From Nocardia pseudobrasiliensis NBRC 108224 (lineage in GTDB: Bacteria > Actinomycetota > Actinomycetes > Mycobacteriales > Mycobacteriaceae): a stretch of 64,000 nt of DNA. Under the pieces are notes generated by a model that worked only from the letters and a program-made list of their open reading frames with translations, did no database searches and was not told where the DNA came from. Shown here piece by piece: positions 35,646 to 44,349 of this stretch (positions are counted from its first letter, which is position 1; each line of letters opens with the position of its first letter). The stretch covers positions 1-64,000 of the forward strand of contig NZ_BDBS01000060.1 in NCBI RefSeq assembly GCF_001613105.1, read 5' to 3'. The position numbers were made by a program, and so were the translations under genes.

Positions 35646-37019
35646 TCAGTCCTGTCGACGATGCGGGACGAACTCGAGGGTCAGCAGCGCCGCGGCGGTG
35701 AAGACGATCTCGCGCCAGCGGATCAGGACGAAACGCTGGTCGGTGAAGGAATTGAACTTACGCAGGAAGCGATACAGCGACTCCAGTCGGATCATCGGGT
35801 CCAGCAGCCGGGCCAGCATGTACAGGCTCTGCTTGGCGCGAGAGCGTTCCTTGTCGCTGTACAGCTCGGGGAACGCCGCGAAGGCCAACGAGATTCGCGT
35901 CACCCCCCGGTCGCGGCTGTAGGCGACCAGATCCACGATCATCCGTTCGTCCAGTCCATTGGGCGCGTCCTTGCGCCGCCACGGGACGTCCAGACTCAGC
36001 TCGCTGCCGTGGTTGGAGGAGCCGTAGCGCTGGAATCCGACGACCCGATCATCGGCGTCGCGGGCGATCACCACCAGCATGCCGGGGTTCCGGCCGTCGA
36101 GCAGATGGTCGAGGATCATCGAGAATCCGCGGGTCTGGCGACCCGAATGCCATTCGTCCACGATCTCGAACAGTGTGGCGCGCAACGCCGGATCCAATTC
36201 GCGCTCGTAGCGGATCTCGGTGGTCACGCCGAAGTTGTGGGTGCGGCTGACGGCTTGGCGCAGATTGCGGTACTTGCGCCCCACCATATCGAAGCCGTCG
36301 ACATCGATCACCACATCGCGCCCGATCGGAATCGCGTGCAGCCCGTGGTGTTCCGAGGCGTGGGTGCGCCACAGCTCGCTCAGTTGCGGGCTCGCGCCCA
36401 GGACCGCGATGCGCCAGCCGTGATTGACCGCGAATTCGGAGAATTCCCGGATCAGCGTGGCGAATTCGGTCCGATCCCCGATCGGATCGCCCGCGACCAC
36501 CGCGATGCCGAACCGCGTGCGATAACCGATGGCCGCGGTCGAATTCGCGTTGAAGAAATAGGTTTTCGACGAGTGCAGCGCGAACGGCGCGATCGGATCG
36601 TCGACCGTGCGATCGACCAGTGCCGCGATCCGGAACCGCTGATCGGGCTGCGCCCGCGAACCCTGCGGCAGCATCAGCACGAAACCGGTGGAGGCCAGGC
36701 AGAAGAAACCGATCGCGTGATGATCGCCGCGATAGGCGATATTCGAGATGCCGAGCATGATGACAGCGCCGGTGAAGTGCGGCAGCGTGATCGGGCGCCG
36801 CAGATGCAGTCCGCGCGCCACGGCCAATCCCGAAATCGATACGGCCACGAACCAGGCGTGGTTGACTCCGTCGCGGGCGGCTTGATCGGCGGCGTAGAGC
36901 AGGGCGATGCCGACCAGCAGCAGTACCGCGATCAAGGGCACCCGCACCGCGCGGGTGGGCGTCAGCGCCGCATGCCGGTACGTCTGATACCCCGTCAGGG
37001 CCGAATTGGTCTCCGCCAT
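35646..37019 (-). CDS. Membrane protein with lysylphosphatidylglycerol-synthase (DUF2156) domain
   Basis: The 457-residue protein has about four N-terminal helices (VPLIAVLLLVGIALLYAADQ, then HAWFVAVSISGLAVARGL, TGAVIMLGISNIAY and GFFCLASTGFVLML). The C-terminal acyltransferase-like domain follows, with YRTRFGIAVVAGDPIGDR, FDMVGRKYRNLRQAVSRTHN and GVTRISLAFAAFPELYSD. This is the MprF/DUF2156 fold that transfers amino acids from tRNA to lipids. The mycobacterial LysX has this domain fused to a lysyl-tRNA synthetase, which is absent here. GGAGG six bases before ATG 37019 fixes the start. Its substrate is unknown. Confidence 0.85.
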   Translation of the reverse strand: MAETNSALTGYQTYRHAALTPTRAVRVPLIAVLLLVGIALLYAADQAARDGVNHAWFVAVSISGLAVARGLHLRRPITLPHFTGAVIMLGISNIAYRGDHHAIGFFCLASTGFVLMLPQGSRAQPDQRFRIAALVDRTVDDPIAPFALHSSKTYFFNANSTAAIGYRTRFGIAVVAGDPIGDRTEFATLIREFSEFAVNHGWRIAVLGASPQLSELWRTHASEHHGLHAIPIGRDVVIDVDGFDMVGRKYRNLRQAVSRTHNFGVTTEIRYERELDPALRATLFEIVDEWHSGRQTRGFSMILDHLLDGRNPGMLVVIARDADDRVVGFQRYGSSNHGSELSLDVPWRRKDAPNGLDERMIVDLVAYSRDRGVTRISLAFAAFPELYSDKERSRAKQSLYMLARLLDPMIRLESLYRFLRKFNSFTDQRFVLIRWREIVFTAAALLTLEFVPHRRQD

Positions 37020-37248
37020 GCCCGTCCTCCCGCTACTCCCACCGACCACACAGCGCAGTGCGCTTCCAGGTGATAATCAACGGATATCGCGCCGGGGCTG
37101 TTCCCCGCAAACCAATTCTCACCCATCGATGGGGAAATTCACCCGTGCCCGCGCCAGCCGCATCACTCGGATCATGCCGCTGTCCAGCGCCTACCCGCCT
37201 GCCGAGGGTCGATCGCTAGCCGCACAGCGATCTACGCCACACCCGCGG

Positions 37249-40200
37249 TCAGGACTCCCCGCCGAACACCCGCTCGACCACGGATTTCGCCCGTCGCGTC
37301 ACGCGCATGTAGTGGTCGAGGAATTCGCTGCCGTCGTCGTTGGGCCAGCCCGCGACGCGGGCGACCGCCGACAGCAGCGGACCCGGTCCCGGCAGTTGAT
37401 CGGCCGGTTTACCCCGGACCAGCACCAGCGCGTTGCGGGCCTTGGTCGCGGTGAGCCAGGCGTCGCGCAGCAGCGCCACATCGGCCGCGTCCAGCAGGTC
37501 GGCGGCCTCGATCGCGTCCAGTGATTCCAGGGTCGAGGTGTTGTGCAGCTCCGCGACCTCGTGGGCGTGGCGCAGCTGCATCAGCTGCACGGTCCATTCG
37601 ATATCGGCCAGGCCACCGCGGCCGAGTTTGGTGTGGGTGGCCGGATTCGCGCCGCGCGGCAGCCGCTCGGAATCCACCCGCGCCTTGATGCGCCGGATCT
37701 CGCGCACCGCGTCGGCGGAGACGCCGCCCTCGGGATAGCGCACGGCATCGATCATGTGCAGGAACCGCACACCCAGCTCCTGATCGCCCGCGACCTGATG
37801 CGCGCGCAGCAGCGCCTGCACCTCCCACGGCTGCGCCCACTGCTGGTAATAGGCCTGATAGGCGGCCAGCGTACGGACCAGCGCGCCATTGCGGCCCTCC
37901 GGGCGCAGGCCCGCGTCCACCTGCAGCGGCGGATCGGTACTCGGGGCGCCCAACAGCCGCTGCACCTGTTCGGCCACGCCGATCGCCCACTTCACCGCGA
38001 CCGTCTCATCGGCCCCGGGCCGCGGATCACAGACGAACAGCACATCGGCGTCGGAGCCGTAACCCAGTTCCAGACCGCCGAGCCGACCCATGCCGATCAC
38101 GGCCATGGCCGCGGGCGCGGGGCCGTGCTCGGCCTCGCTCGCGCGGATCACCGCCTGCAGCGACGCCTCGAGCACCGCAACCCACACCGACGACAGCGCC
38201 TTGCACACCTGCGGCACATCGAGCATGCCGAGCACATCGGCCGCGGCCACCCGCGCGAGTTCGTGGCGGCGCAGCGAACGCGAGGTCGCCACGGCGCGTT
38301 TGGGATCGGCGTAGCGGGCGGCCCCGGCCAGAATGCCCTCGCGCACCTGATCCGGGCGGGGCGCCAGCAGCAGCGGGCCCTCGGGTCCGTCGGCGAACAT
38401 GCGGATCGTCTCGGGCGCGTTGATCAGCAGATCCGGCAGATAGGCCGAGGAGCCCAGCACGATCATCAGCCGCTGCGCGATCGCGCCCTCGTCGCGCAGT
38501 TCGCGCAGGAACCAGGTCTGATCGCCGAGCCCCTCCGAGACGCGGCGGTAGGCGAGCAGTCCGGCATCGGGATTCGGTGTCTCCCCGAGCCATTCGAGCA
38601 ATGTCGGCAGCAGCAGCGCCTGAATGCGGCCCTTGCGCCCGACCTCGTTGGTGAGCGCCTTGAGGTGGCCGAGCGCGTTCTCCGGCGCGGCGTAGCCGAG
38701 GGCCGCCAGCTGCCGGATCGCGGCGGCGGGGCTGAGCCGCAGCGCATCCGCGTCGAGTCGCGCCACCGATTCCAGCAGCGGGCGATAGAACAGCTTGGCG
38801 TGCAGGCGGCGCACCCGCACGGTATTGCGCTTGATCTCGCTGCGCAGCACGCCCACCGCGTCCTGGCGGCCGTCGGGTCGCATATGCGCCGCGCGCGCGA
38901 GCCAGCGCATACCCTCCTCGTCGTCGGCCGCTGGCAGGGTGTGGGTGCGCTTGAGCCGCTGCAGTTGCAGCCGATGTTCGAGCAGGCGCAGGAATTCGTA
39001 GGAGGCGGTGAGATTGGCGGCGTCGTCGCGGCCGACATAGCCGCCCGCCGCGAGTGCGGTCAGCGCCTCGACCGTGCCCTGCACATGCAGCAACTCATCG
39101 GCCTTACCGTGCACCAATTGCAGCAGCTGCACGGCGAATTCGACATCGCGCAGACTGCCGTGCCCGAGTTTGAGCTCGCGCTCGCGCAGATCCGCGGGCA
39201 CCAGATCCTCCACCCGCCGCCGCATGGCCTGCACATCGGTGACGAAATCCGGTCGCTCCGAGGCGTTCCAAACCATCGGCATGAGCGCGGCGCGATAGCT
39301 CTCGCCCAATTCCAGATCGCCGGTGGCCGGGCGCATCTTCAGCAGCGCCTGGAACTCCCAGGTGCGCGCCCACCGCTTGTAGTACGCCACATGCGAATCC
39401 AGCGTGCGCACCAGCGCCCCGGCCTTGCCCTCGGGGCGCAGTCCGGCATCGACGTCGAAGAACGCGTTGCCCGCCACGGTCATCATCTCCGCGGCCAGGC
39501 GGGTGGCGGTGGTGTCGGCCGGTTCGGCGACGAACACCACATCCACATCGGAGACGTAGTTCAGTTCGCGCGCACCGCATTTGCCCATGGCGACCACCGC
39601 GAGGCGCACCGGCACCTCTGCGTCCGGGCAGACCCGCGCGACCGCGACCGCCAGCGCCGCGGTCAGGGCCGCGTCGGCCAGATCGGTCAGCTGATAGCCC
39701 ACCTGCTGGTAGCGCAGCACCGGCTCGTTCTCCACGGTGGCGGCCAGATCGTGGGCGGCCAGCAGCATGAGCAGATCGCGATATCGCTTGCGCAGCAGGG
39801 CGATCGCCTCCGGACCGGCGATCTTCGCGCGGTACAGCATGCCCCCCGCGGCCTCACCCTCGGGCGCGGCCTCCACCGCGGCGAGCAGGTCGGCGATCAG
39901 CTCGTCGCGGCCGGGCAGATCACCGCGACGCAGCAGTTGCCAGCCCTGCGGATCGGCGACCAGATGATCGGCGAACGCGCTCGACGAACCGATCAGCGCG
40001 AACAGCCGTCCGCGCAGCGACACCTCGGTGCGCAGCGCCGAATCCAGTGCGGCCCAGTCGGATCCGAGCCGCTCACGCAGCCGGATCAGGGTCAGCAGAG
40101 CCAGATCGGCGTCCGGCGAACGCGACAGGGCCCACAGCAGTGGAACGCTCTCGACGTTGTCCCACTCGAGCTCCCGCAGCGATGCCGCGGCATTCGGCTC

Positions 40201-40260
40201 GAGCAATCCGAGCCGACCCGCGCCGGGCACCGCGGGACGGGCAGTGGGTGGCCGTACCAT
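37249..40260 (-). CDS. glnE: Glutamine synthetase adenylyltransferase/deadenylylase GlnE
   Basis: The 1003-residue protein is the full-length two-domain enzyme that adds AMP to, or removes it from, the Tyr of GlnA1. The N-terminal deadenylylase half has the nucleotidyltransferase motif VAMGKCGARELNYVSDVDVV. The C-terminal adenylylase half has AVIGMGRLGGLELGYGSDAD. Both keep the GG/GS and DxD residues. The start is ATG 40260. Nine bases separate it from glnA2, so glnA2-glnE is an operon. In M. tuberculosis glnE is essential because it restrains GlnA1. No uridylylated PII partner is encoded in this window. Confidence 0.97.
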   Translation of the reverse strand: MVRPPTARPAVPGAGRLGLLEPNAAASLRELEWDNVESVPLLWALSRSPDADLALLTLIRLRERLGSDWAALDSALRTEVSLRGRLFALIGSSSAFADHLVADPQGWQLLRRGDLPGRDELIADLLAAVEAAPEGEAAGGMLYRAKIAGPEAIALLRKRYRDLLMLLAAHDLAATVENEPVLRYQQVGYQLTDLADAALTAALAVAVARVCPDAEVPVRLAVVAMGKCGARELNYVSDVDVVFVAEPADTTATRLAAEMMTVAGNAFFDVDAGLRPEGKAGALVRTLDSHVAYYKRWARTWEFQALLKMRPATGDLELGESYRAALMPMVWNASERPDFVTDVQAMRRRVEDLVPADLRERELKLGHGSLRDVEFAVQLLQLVHGKADELLHVQGTVEALTALAAGGYVGRDDAANLTASYEFLRLLEHRLQLQRLKRTHTLPAADDEEGMRWLARAAHMRPDGRQDAVGVLRSEIKRNTVRVRRLHAKLFYRPLLESVARLDADALRLSPAAAIRQLAALGYAAPENALGHLKALTNEVGRKGRIQALLLPTLLEWLGETPNPDAGLLAYRRVSEGLGDQTWFLRELRDEGAIAQRLMIVLGSSAYLPDLLINAPETIRMFADGPEGPLLLAPRPDQVREGILAGAARYADPKRAVATSRSLRRHELARVAAADVLGMLDVPQVCKALSSVWVAVLEASLQAVIRASEAEHGPAPAAMAVIGMGRLGGLELGYGSDADVLFVCDPRPGADETVAVKWAIGVAEQVQRLLGAPSTDPPLQVDAGLRPEGRNGALVRTLAAYQAYYQQWAQPWEVQALLRAHQVAGDQELGVRFLHMIDAVRYPEGGVSADAVREIRRIKARVDSERLPRGANPATHTKLGRGGLADIEWTVQLMQLRHAHEVAELHNTSTLESLDAIEAADLLDAADVALLRDAWLTATKARNALVLVRGKPADQLPGPGPLLSAVARVAGWPNDDGSEFLDHYMRVTRRAKSVVERVFGGES

Positions 40261-40269
40261 GCTTTCAAC

Positions 40270-41607
40270 CTACAGGTCCAGGTACTCCTGCAGTTCGTAC
40301 GGCGTGATCTGGGCGCGGTAGCCCGCCCATTCGCGGCGCTTGTTGCGCAGGAAGAAATCGAAGACGTGCTCGCCGAGGGTCTCGGCGACCAGTTCCGAAC
40401 GCTCCATCGCCTTGAGCGCCTCGTCCAGACTGCCCGGCAGTTCACGGAACCCCATGGCGCGCCGCTCGGCCGAGGTCAGCGACCACACGTCGTCCTCGGC
40501 CTCGGGCGGCAGCGTATAGCCCTTCTCGATACCGCGCAGACCGGCGGCGAGTAGCACCGCGAAGGTCAGATACGGATTGCAGGCCGAATCGGGGCTGCGG
40601 ATCTCGACCCGGCGCGAGGACTGCTTGTTCGGGGTGTACATCGGAACCCGAACCAGCGCAGAGCGATTGGACCGGCCCCACGATGCCGCGGTCGGGGCCT
40701 CGCCGCCGTGCACCAACCGCTTGTAGGAGTTCACCCACTGATTGGTGACGGCGCTGATCTCGTTGGCGTGCTCCAGGATTCCGGCGATGAACGCGCGCGC
40801 GGTCTCCGACAGATTGAGCGGATCGTCGGGATCGGCGAAGGCGTTCTGCTCCCCCTCGAACAGGCTCATATGCGTATGCATGGCCGAACCGGGATGTTCG
40901 GCGAAGGGCTTGGGCATGAACGTCGCCCGCACGCCCTCATCGATCGCCACCTCCTTGATGAGGTAGCGGAAGGTCATCACATTGTCGGCCATCGACAGGG
41001 CGTCGGCGTAGCGCAGATCGATCTCCTGCTGACCGGGCGCGCCCTCGTGATGGCTGAACTCCACCGAGATGCCCATCGACTCGAGCGCGTCGATGGCGTG
41101 GCGGCGGAAGTTCGGCGCCTCGTCGTGGACGGCCTGATCGAAGAAGCCGCCGTTGTCCACCGGCACCGGATTGCCGTTCACCAGACCCGAGCGCACCAGG
41201 AAGAATTCGATCTCCGGATGCACATAGCAGCTGAAGCCCAGATCGCCGGCCTTGTTCAGCTGCCGCCGCAGCACGTGGCGCGGATCGGCCCACGACGGAG
41301 AACCGTCGGGCATGGCGATATCGCAGAACATCCGCGCCGAATGCTGATGTCCCTTACTGGTCGACCACGGCAGCACCTGGAAGGTCGACGGATCCGGCCG
41401 GGCGACCATATCCGCCTCGGAGACGCGGGCGAAGCCCTCGATGGCCGAACCGTCGAAGCCGATGCCCTCCTCGAAGGCGCCCTCCAACTCCGCGGGAGCG
41501 ATCGCGACGGACTTGAGATACCCCAAGACATCCGTGAACCACAGCCGTACGAAGCGAATATCCCGCTCCTCGAGCGTACGCAGCACGAATTCCTTCTGGC
41601 GATCCAT
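40270..41607 (-). CDS. glnA2: Glutamine synthetase-like protein GlnA2
   Basis: The 445-residue protein has GS motifs FDGSAIEGFARVSEADM, GSAMHTHMSLFEG and SAALVRVP-like SNRSALVRVPMYTPNKQS. It corresponds to the shorter GlnA2 group of actinobacteria. GlnA2 in Streptomyces and relatives can act on other amines (gamma-glutamylpolyamine synthesis), while the mycobacterial one retains some GS activity; which applies here is unknown. ATG 41607 lies seven bases after a TACGCT box, with no Shine-Dalgarno sequence. It heads the operon with glnE. Confidence 0.95.
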   Translation of the reverse strand: MDRQKEFVLRTLEERDIRFVRLWFTDVLGYLKSVAIAPAELEGAFEEGIGFDGSAIEGFARVSEADMVARPDPSTFQVLPWSTSKGHQHSARMFCDIAMPDGSPSWADPRHVLRRQLNKAGDLGFSCYVHPEIEFFLVRSGLVNGNPVPVDNGGFFDQAVHDEAPNFRRHAIDALESMGISVEFSHHEGAPGQQEIDLRYADALSMADNVMTFRYLIKEVAIDEGVRATFMPKPFAEHPGSAMHTHMSLFEGEQNAFADPDDPLNLSETARAFIAGILEHANEISAVTNQWVNSYKRLVHGGEAPTAASWGRSNRSALVRVPMYTPNKQSSRRVEIRSPDSACNPYLTFAVLLAAGLRGIEKGYTLPPEAEDDVWSLTSAERRAMGFRELPGSLDEALKAMERSELVAETLGEHVFDFFLRNKRREWAGYRAQITPYELQEYLDL

Positions 41608-41614
41608 AGCCGCG

Positions 41615-41620
41615 AGCGTA
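41615..41620 (-). promoter_or_regulatory. -10 box (TACGCT) of the glnA2-glnE operon
   Basis: On the minus strand TACGCT ends seven bases before ATG 41607, consistent with a leaderless transcript. Confidence 0.55.
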
Positions 41621-41703
41621 AGCAAGCGGCGTTAAATCCGTGTTACATGGGGTGTTCCCGGCGAAAAGCGTGTCGGGACAGCAACAATCTCGCGGCCGCA
41701 CCC

Positions 41704-43251
41704 CTATCCGCAGGTGAGCCCGGTCGGCGGCGCCTTCAGATCGATCAGGTAGTCGAAGACCGCGTTGTCCACACATGGCACGCCGCCGGACAGGAACGCG
41801 GTGTGTCGGGTACCCCGGTTGGTGATCAGCGCCGCGCCCAGATCCTTGGCCAGATTCACGCCCGACTGATACGGCGTCGCCGGATCGTTGGTGGTGGAGA
41901 TGACCACGGTCGGGGGCAGGCCGGGCGCCGAAATCGAGTGTGGGTCGGCGGTATTGGGGACCGGCCAGAACGCGCACAGCTCCAGCGGGGCGTGTCCGGT
42001 GCCGTGGCCGTCGTCGAGGAAGGGCGCGGTCTTGCGCAGCTCGCCGTCCTCCTGATCGGTCACCGCCCGATCCTTGACCGCGGGATCGTCGACGCAGTGG
42101 ATGGCCAGGAAGGCGTCCTGGGCGTTGGAGTAACTGCCGTCGGGGCGACGGCTGTCGTAATCGTCGGCCAGGGCCATCAGAATGTCGCCGCGGCCGTCGG
42201 CCGCCTGGGCCAGGCCCGCGCTCAACACCTGCCAGCGATCCTCGGCGTAGAGGGTGTTCTGCACGCCGGTGATCGCGTCGCCGTAGGTCAGCGGGCGGCC
42301 GTCCTTGGTGGGCAGCGGGCGATTCCAGATCGGCGCGAGCAGCGCGCGGAATCGCGTCACAGACTGCGCCGGATCGGTACCGAGCGGACATTGCGGATCC
42401 TTGGCGCAGTCGGCGGCGTAGGCGTCGAAGGCCTTCTGGAATCCGGCGGCCTGCTGCAGCGATTCCTGCACGGGCTGCTGTTCGGGATCGATGGCCCCGT
42501 CGAGGACCAGCGCGCGCACCCGATCGGGGAACTTCTCGGCATAGGCCGCGCCCAGGCGGGTGCCGTAGGAGTAGCCGACGTAGGTGAGCTTGGGATCGCC
42601 CAGCACCGCGCGGATGACGTCCATATCCTGCACCACCTCGCGGGTGCCGATATGGGCGAGGAATTCGTTGCCGGTGCGCTCGCTGCAGTGCGCGGCGAAC
42701 TGCTTGTTCTCCTCCTCGGCCGCGGCGATACCGGCCGGGTCGTTGTTCTTCTGCGGTTCCGCGCGCTGCTCGTCCCATTCCTTGCCGGTCAGGCATTTCA
42801 CGGCCGGGGTCGAAGCCCCGACGCCGCGCGGATCGAAACCGACCCGATCGAAGCGCTCGGCCAGCGGGGTGCCGTTGCCCTGCGTGGCCATGGTCAGCCC
42901 GGCCACGCCCGGCCCGCCGGGATTGAACAGCACCGAGCCGATGCGCTGACCGCTGGCCCGCATCCGCGAGATCGCGATCTGCGCGGTGCCGCCGTCGGGT
43001 TTGGCGTAGTCGATCGGCACGGTGACGTGGGTGCATTCGGCCGTGCGCGGGAAGCGGTCCTGCGGATCGCTCGAAAAACCGTTGCAGCTGTCCCACTGCG
43101 GGGTCTGGCTGTAGAAGCGGTCCAGCGCGGCGGGCGTCGGCGCGCCGGGCGAGGACGGCGCGGGTTCCTCCTTACCGGAGACCGTGCAGGCGGCAGCCAC
43201 GCACGTCAGGGCCAGCAGCACGGCGACACGACCGGAACGCAACAACGACAT
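41704..43251 (-). CDS. Lipoprotein alpha/beta hydrolase, CaeA (Rv2224c)-like
   Basis: The 515-residue protein begins with a lipoprotein signal (VAVLLALTCVAAACTVSG; lipidation Cys about residue 22). It has the TAP-like peptidase fold: FNPGGPGVAGLTMATQ, nucleophile LTYVGYSYGTRLGAAYA, acid in ISTTNDPATPYQSG and His in NRGTRHTAFLSGG. It matches M. tuberculosis CaeA/Hip1 (Rv2224c), a cell-envelope serine hydrolase that processes GroEL2 and affects virulence. In mycobacteria a second paralog, Rv2223c, lies next to it; here there is only one. ATG 43251 is the start and it is divergent from panB. Confidence 0.92.
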   Translation of the reverse strand: MSLLRSGRVAVLLALTCVAAACTVSGKEEPAPSSPGAPTPAALDRFYSQTPQWDSCNGFSSDPQDRFPRTAECTHVTVPIDYAKPDGGTAQIAISRMRASGQRIGSVLFNPGGPGVAGLTMATQGNGTPLAERFDRVGFDPRGVGASTPAVKCLTGKEWDEQRAEPQKNNDPAGIAAAEEENKQFAAHCSERTGNEFLAHIGTREVVQDMDVIRAVLGDPKLTYVGYSYGTRLGAAYAEKFPDRVRALVLDGAIDPEQQPVQESLQQAAGFQKAFDAYAADCAKDPQCPLGTDPAQSVTRFRALLAPIWNRPLPTKDGRPLTYGDAITGVQNTLYAEDRWQVLSAGLAQAADGRGDILMALADDYDSRRPDGSYSNAQDAFLAIHCVDDPAVKDRAVTDQEDGELRKTAPFLDDGHGTGHAPLELCAFWPVPNTADPHSISAPGLPPTVVISTTNDPATPYQSGVNLAKDLGAALITNRGTRHTAFLSGGVPCVDNAVFDYLIDLKAPPTGLTCG

Positions 43252-43395
43252 GGTGAGATCCTGCCATCTCCTCGCCTGTGACCAATTCCATGGCTCGTAC
43301 GGCTTAAATCGGCGATCGGCCCGGGGCAGACTGAGTGGGTCAATTCCACCCGGGGACCCGCATCGGGCCTCGAGGCGACAACGAAAGGGACGATG

Positions 43396-44238
43396 ATGTC
43401 CGAACAGGAGAGCGCTGCCTACGGGGCTGCACCGAAAACTTCGCGAAAGAAGATTCGAGTACAGCACCTGCAGCAGATGAAGGCCGCGGGCGAGAAGTGG
43501 GCGATGTTGACCGCCTACGACTACTCCACGGCGAAGCTGTTCGAGGAAGCCGGAATTCCGGTGCTGCTGGTCGGTGATTCGGCGGCGAATGTGGTCTACG
43601 GCTACGACACGACCGTGCCGATCTCGCTGGACGAGCTGATCCCGCTCGTGCGCGGCGTCGTCCGCGGCGCGCCGCATGCGCTGGTCGTGGCGGATCTGCC
43701 GTTCGGCAGCTACGAGGTGTCCCCGCAGCAGGCGTTCGACAATGCCGTGCGCCTGATGAAGGAGGGCGGCGCCCAGGCGATCAAACTCGAAGGCGGCGAA
43801 CGGGTTTCGGAGCAGATCGCCGCCCTCACCCGGGCCGGCATTCCGGTCATGGCCCATATCGGGTTCACCCCGCAGTCGGTCAACACCCTCGGCGGATTCC
43901 GCGTCCAAGGCCGCGGCGACGGCGCCGAACAACTCATCGCCGACGCCATCGCCGTCCAGGAGGCCGGCGCCTTCTCGGTCGTCATGGAAATGGTCCCCGC
44001 CGAACTGGCCGCCCAGGTCACCCGCAAACTGACCATCCCGACCGTCGGCATCGGCGCCGGCGCGGATTGCGACGCCCAGGTCCTGGTCTGGCAGGACATG
44101 GCCGCCTACACCAGCGGCAAAACCGCCAAGTTCGTCAAGCACTTCGCCCAACTCGGAGACCAATTGCGCACCGCGGCAACGGCTTACGCGGATGAGGTCC
44201 GCCGAGGGGCGTATCCGGGGCCGGAGCACAGCTTCTGA
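43396..44238 (+). CDS. panB: 3-methyl-2-oxobutanoate hydroxymethyltransferase PanB
   Basis: PanB transfers a hydroxymethyl group to ketoisovalerate, the first step of pantothenate and CoA synthesis. The 280-residue sequence shows MLTAYDYSTAKLFEEAGIPV, LLVGDSAANVVYGYDTTVPI (magnesium Asp), KLEGGERVSEQIAALT and TVGIGAGADCDAQVLVWQDM, all family motifs. ATG 43396 is taken because AAAGGGA at 43384-43390 is five bases upstream; ATG 43393 is too close. The gene is in the same order as M. tuberculosis Rv2225. The 3' end is followed by repeats and a bidirectional hairpin. Confidence 0.97.
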   Translation: MSEQESAAYGAAPKTSRKKIRVQHLQQMKAAGEKWAMLTAYDYSTAKLFEEAGIPVLLVGDSAANVVYGYDTTVPISLDELIPLVRGVVRGAPHALVVADLPFGSYEVSPQQAFDNAVRLMKEGGAQAIKLEGGERVSEQIAALTRAGIPVMAHIGFTPQSVNTLGGFRVQGRGDGAEQLIADAIAVQEAGAFSVVMEMVPAELAAQVTRKLTIPTVGIGAGADCDAQVLVWQDMAAYTSGKTAKFVKHFAQLGDQLRTAATAYADEVRRGAYPGPEHSF

Positions 44239-44247
44239 CATTCCTGT

Positions 44248-44323
44248 TTTCCTGGAGGTCCCGGCCGCCCCCAGAGTTTCCTGGAGGTCTCGGCCGCCCC
44301 CAGAGTTTCCTGGAGGTCCCGGC
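44248..44323. repeat. 29-bp tandem repeat ending in the terminator arm
   Basis: Units at 44248-44276 and 44277-44305, then a partial third at 44306-44323, share TTTCCTGGAGGTC followed by CGGC. The units differ at one base (CCCGG/CTCGG). The third copy forms the left arm of the hairpin at 44308-44348. Confidence 0.85.
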
Positions 44324-44348
44324 ACGCTTTTCGCCGGGACCTCCAGGA
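44308..44348. terminator. Bidirectional terminator between panB and proS
   Basis: A perfect 16-bp stem (TCCTGGAGGTCCCGGC at 44308-44323 with 44333-44348) has a 9-base loop. The two genes converge here, so it can end both transcripts. Its left arm repeats twice more upstream in the 29-bp units. Confidence 0.9.
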
Positions 44349-44349
44349 C

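Noticed and set aside
37543..40554. A 1003-codon open frame on the plus strand across glnE.
   Set aside because: It mirrors glnE on the other strand and has unnatural composition (His, Gln and Arg rich).
40708..43281. An 857-codon plus-strand frame across glnA2 and the CaeA-like gene.
   Set aside because: It spans two real genes in antisense and has no recognisable domain.
43252..44325. Upstream extension of the CaeA-like frame to 44325.
   Set aside because: It runs antisense through panB; the lipoprotein signal at 43251 is the true N-terminus.
44248..44348. Possible CRISPR or attachment site after panB.
   Set aside because: The units are head-to-tail with no spacers, and the last copy is part of a terminator; no integrase is near.
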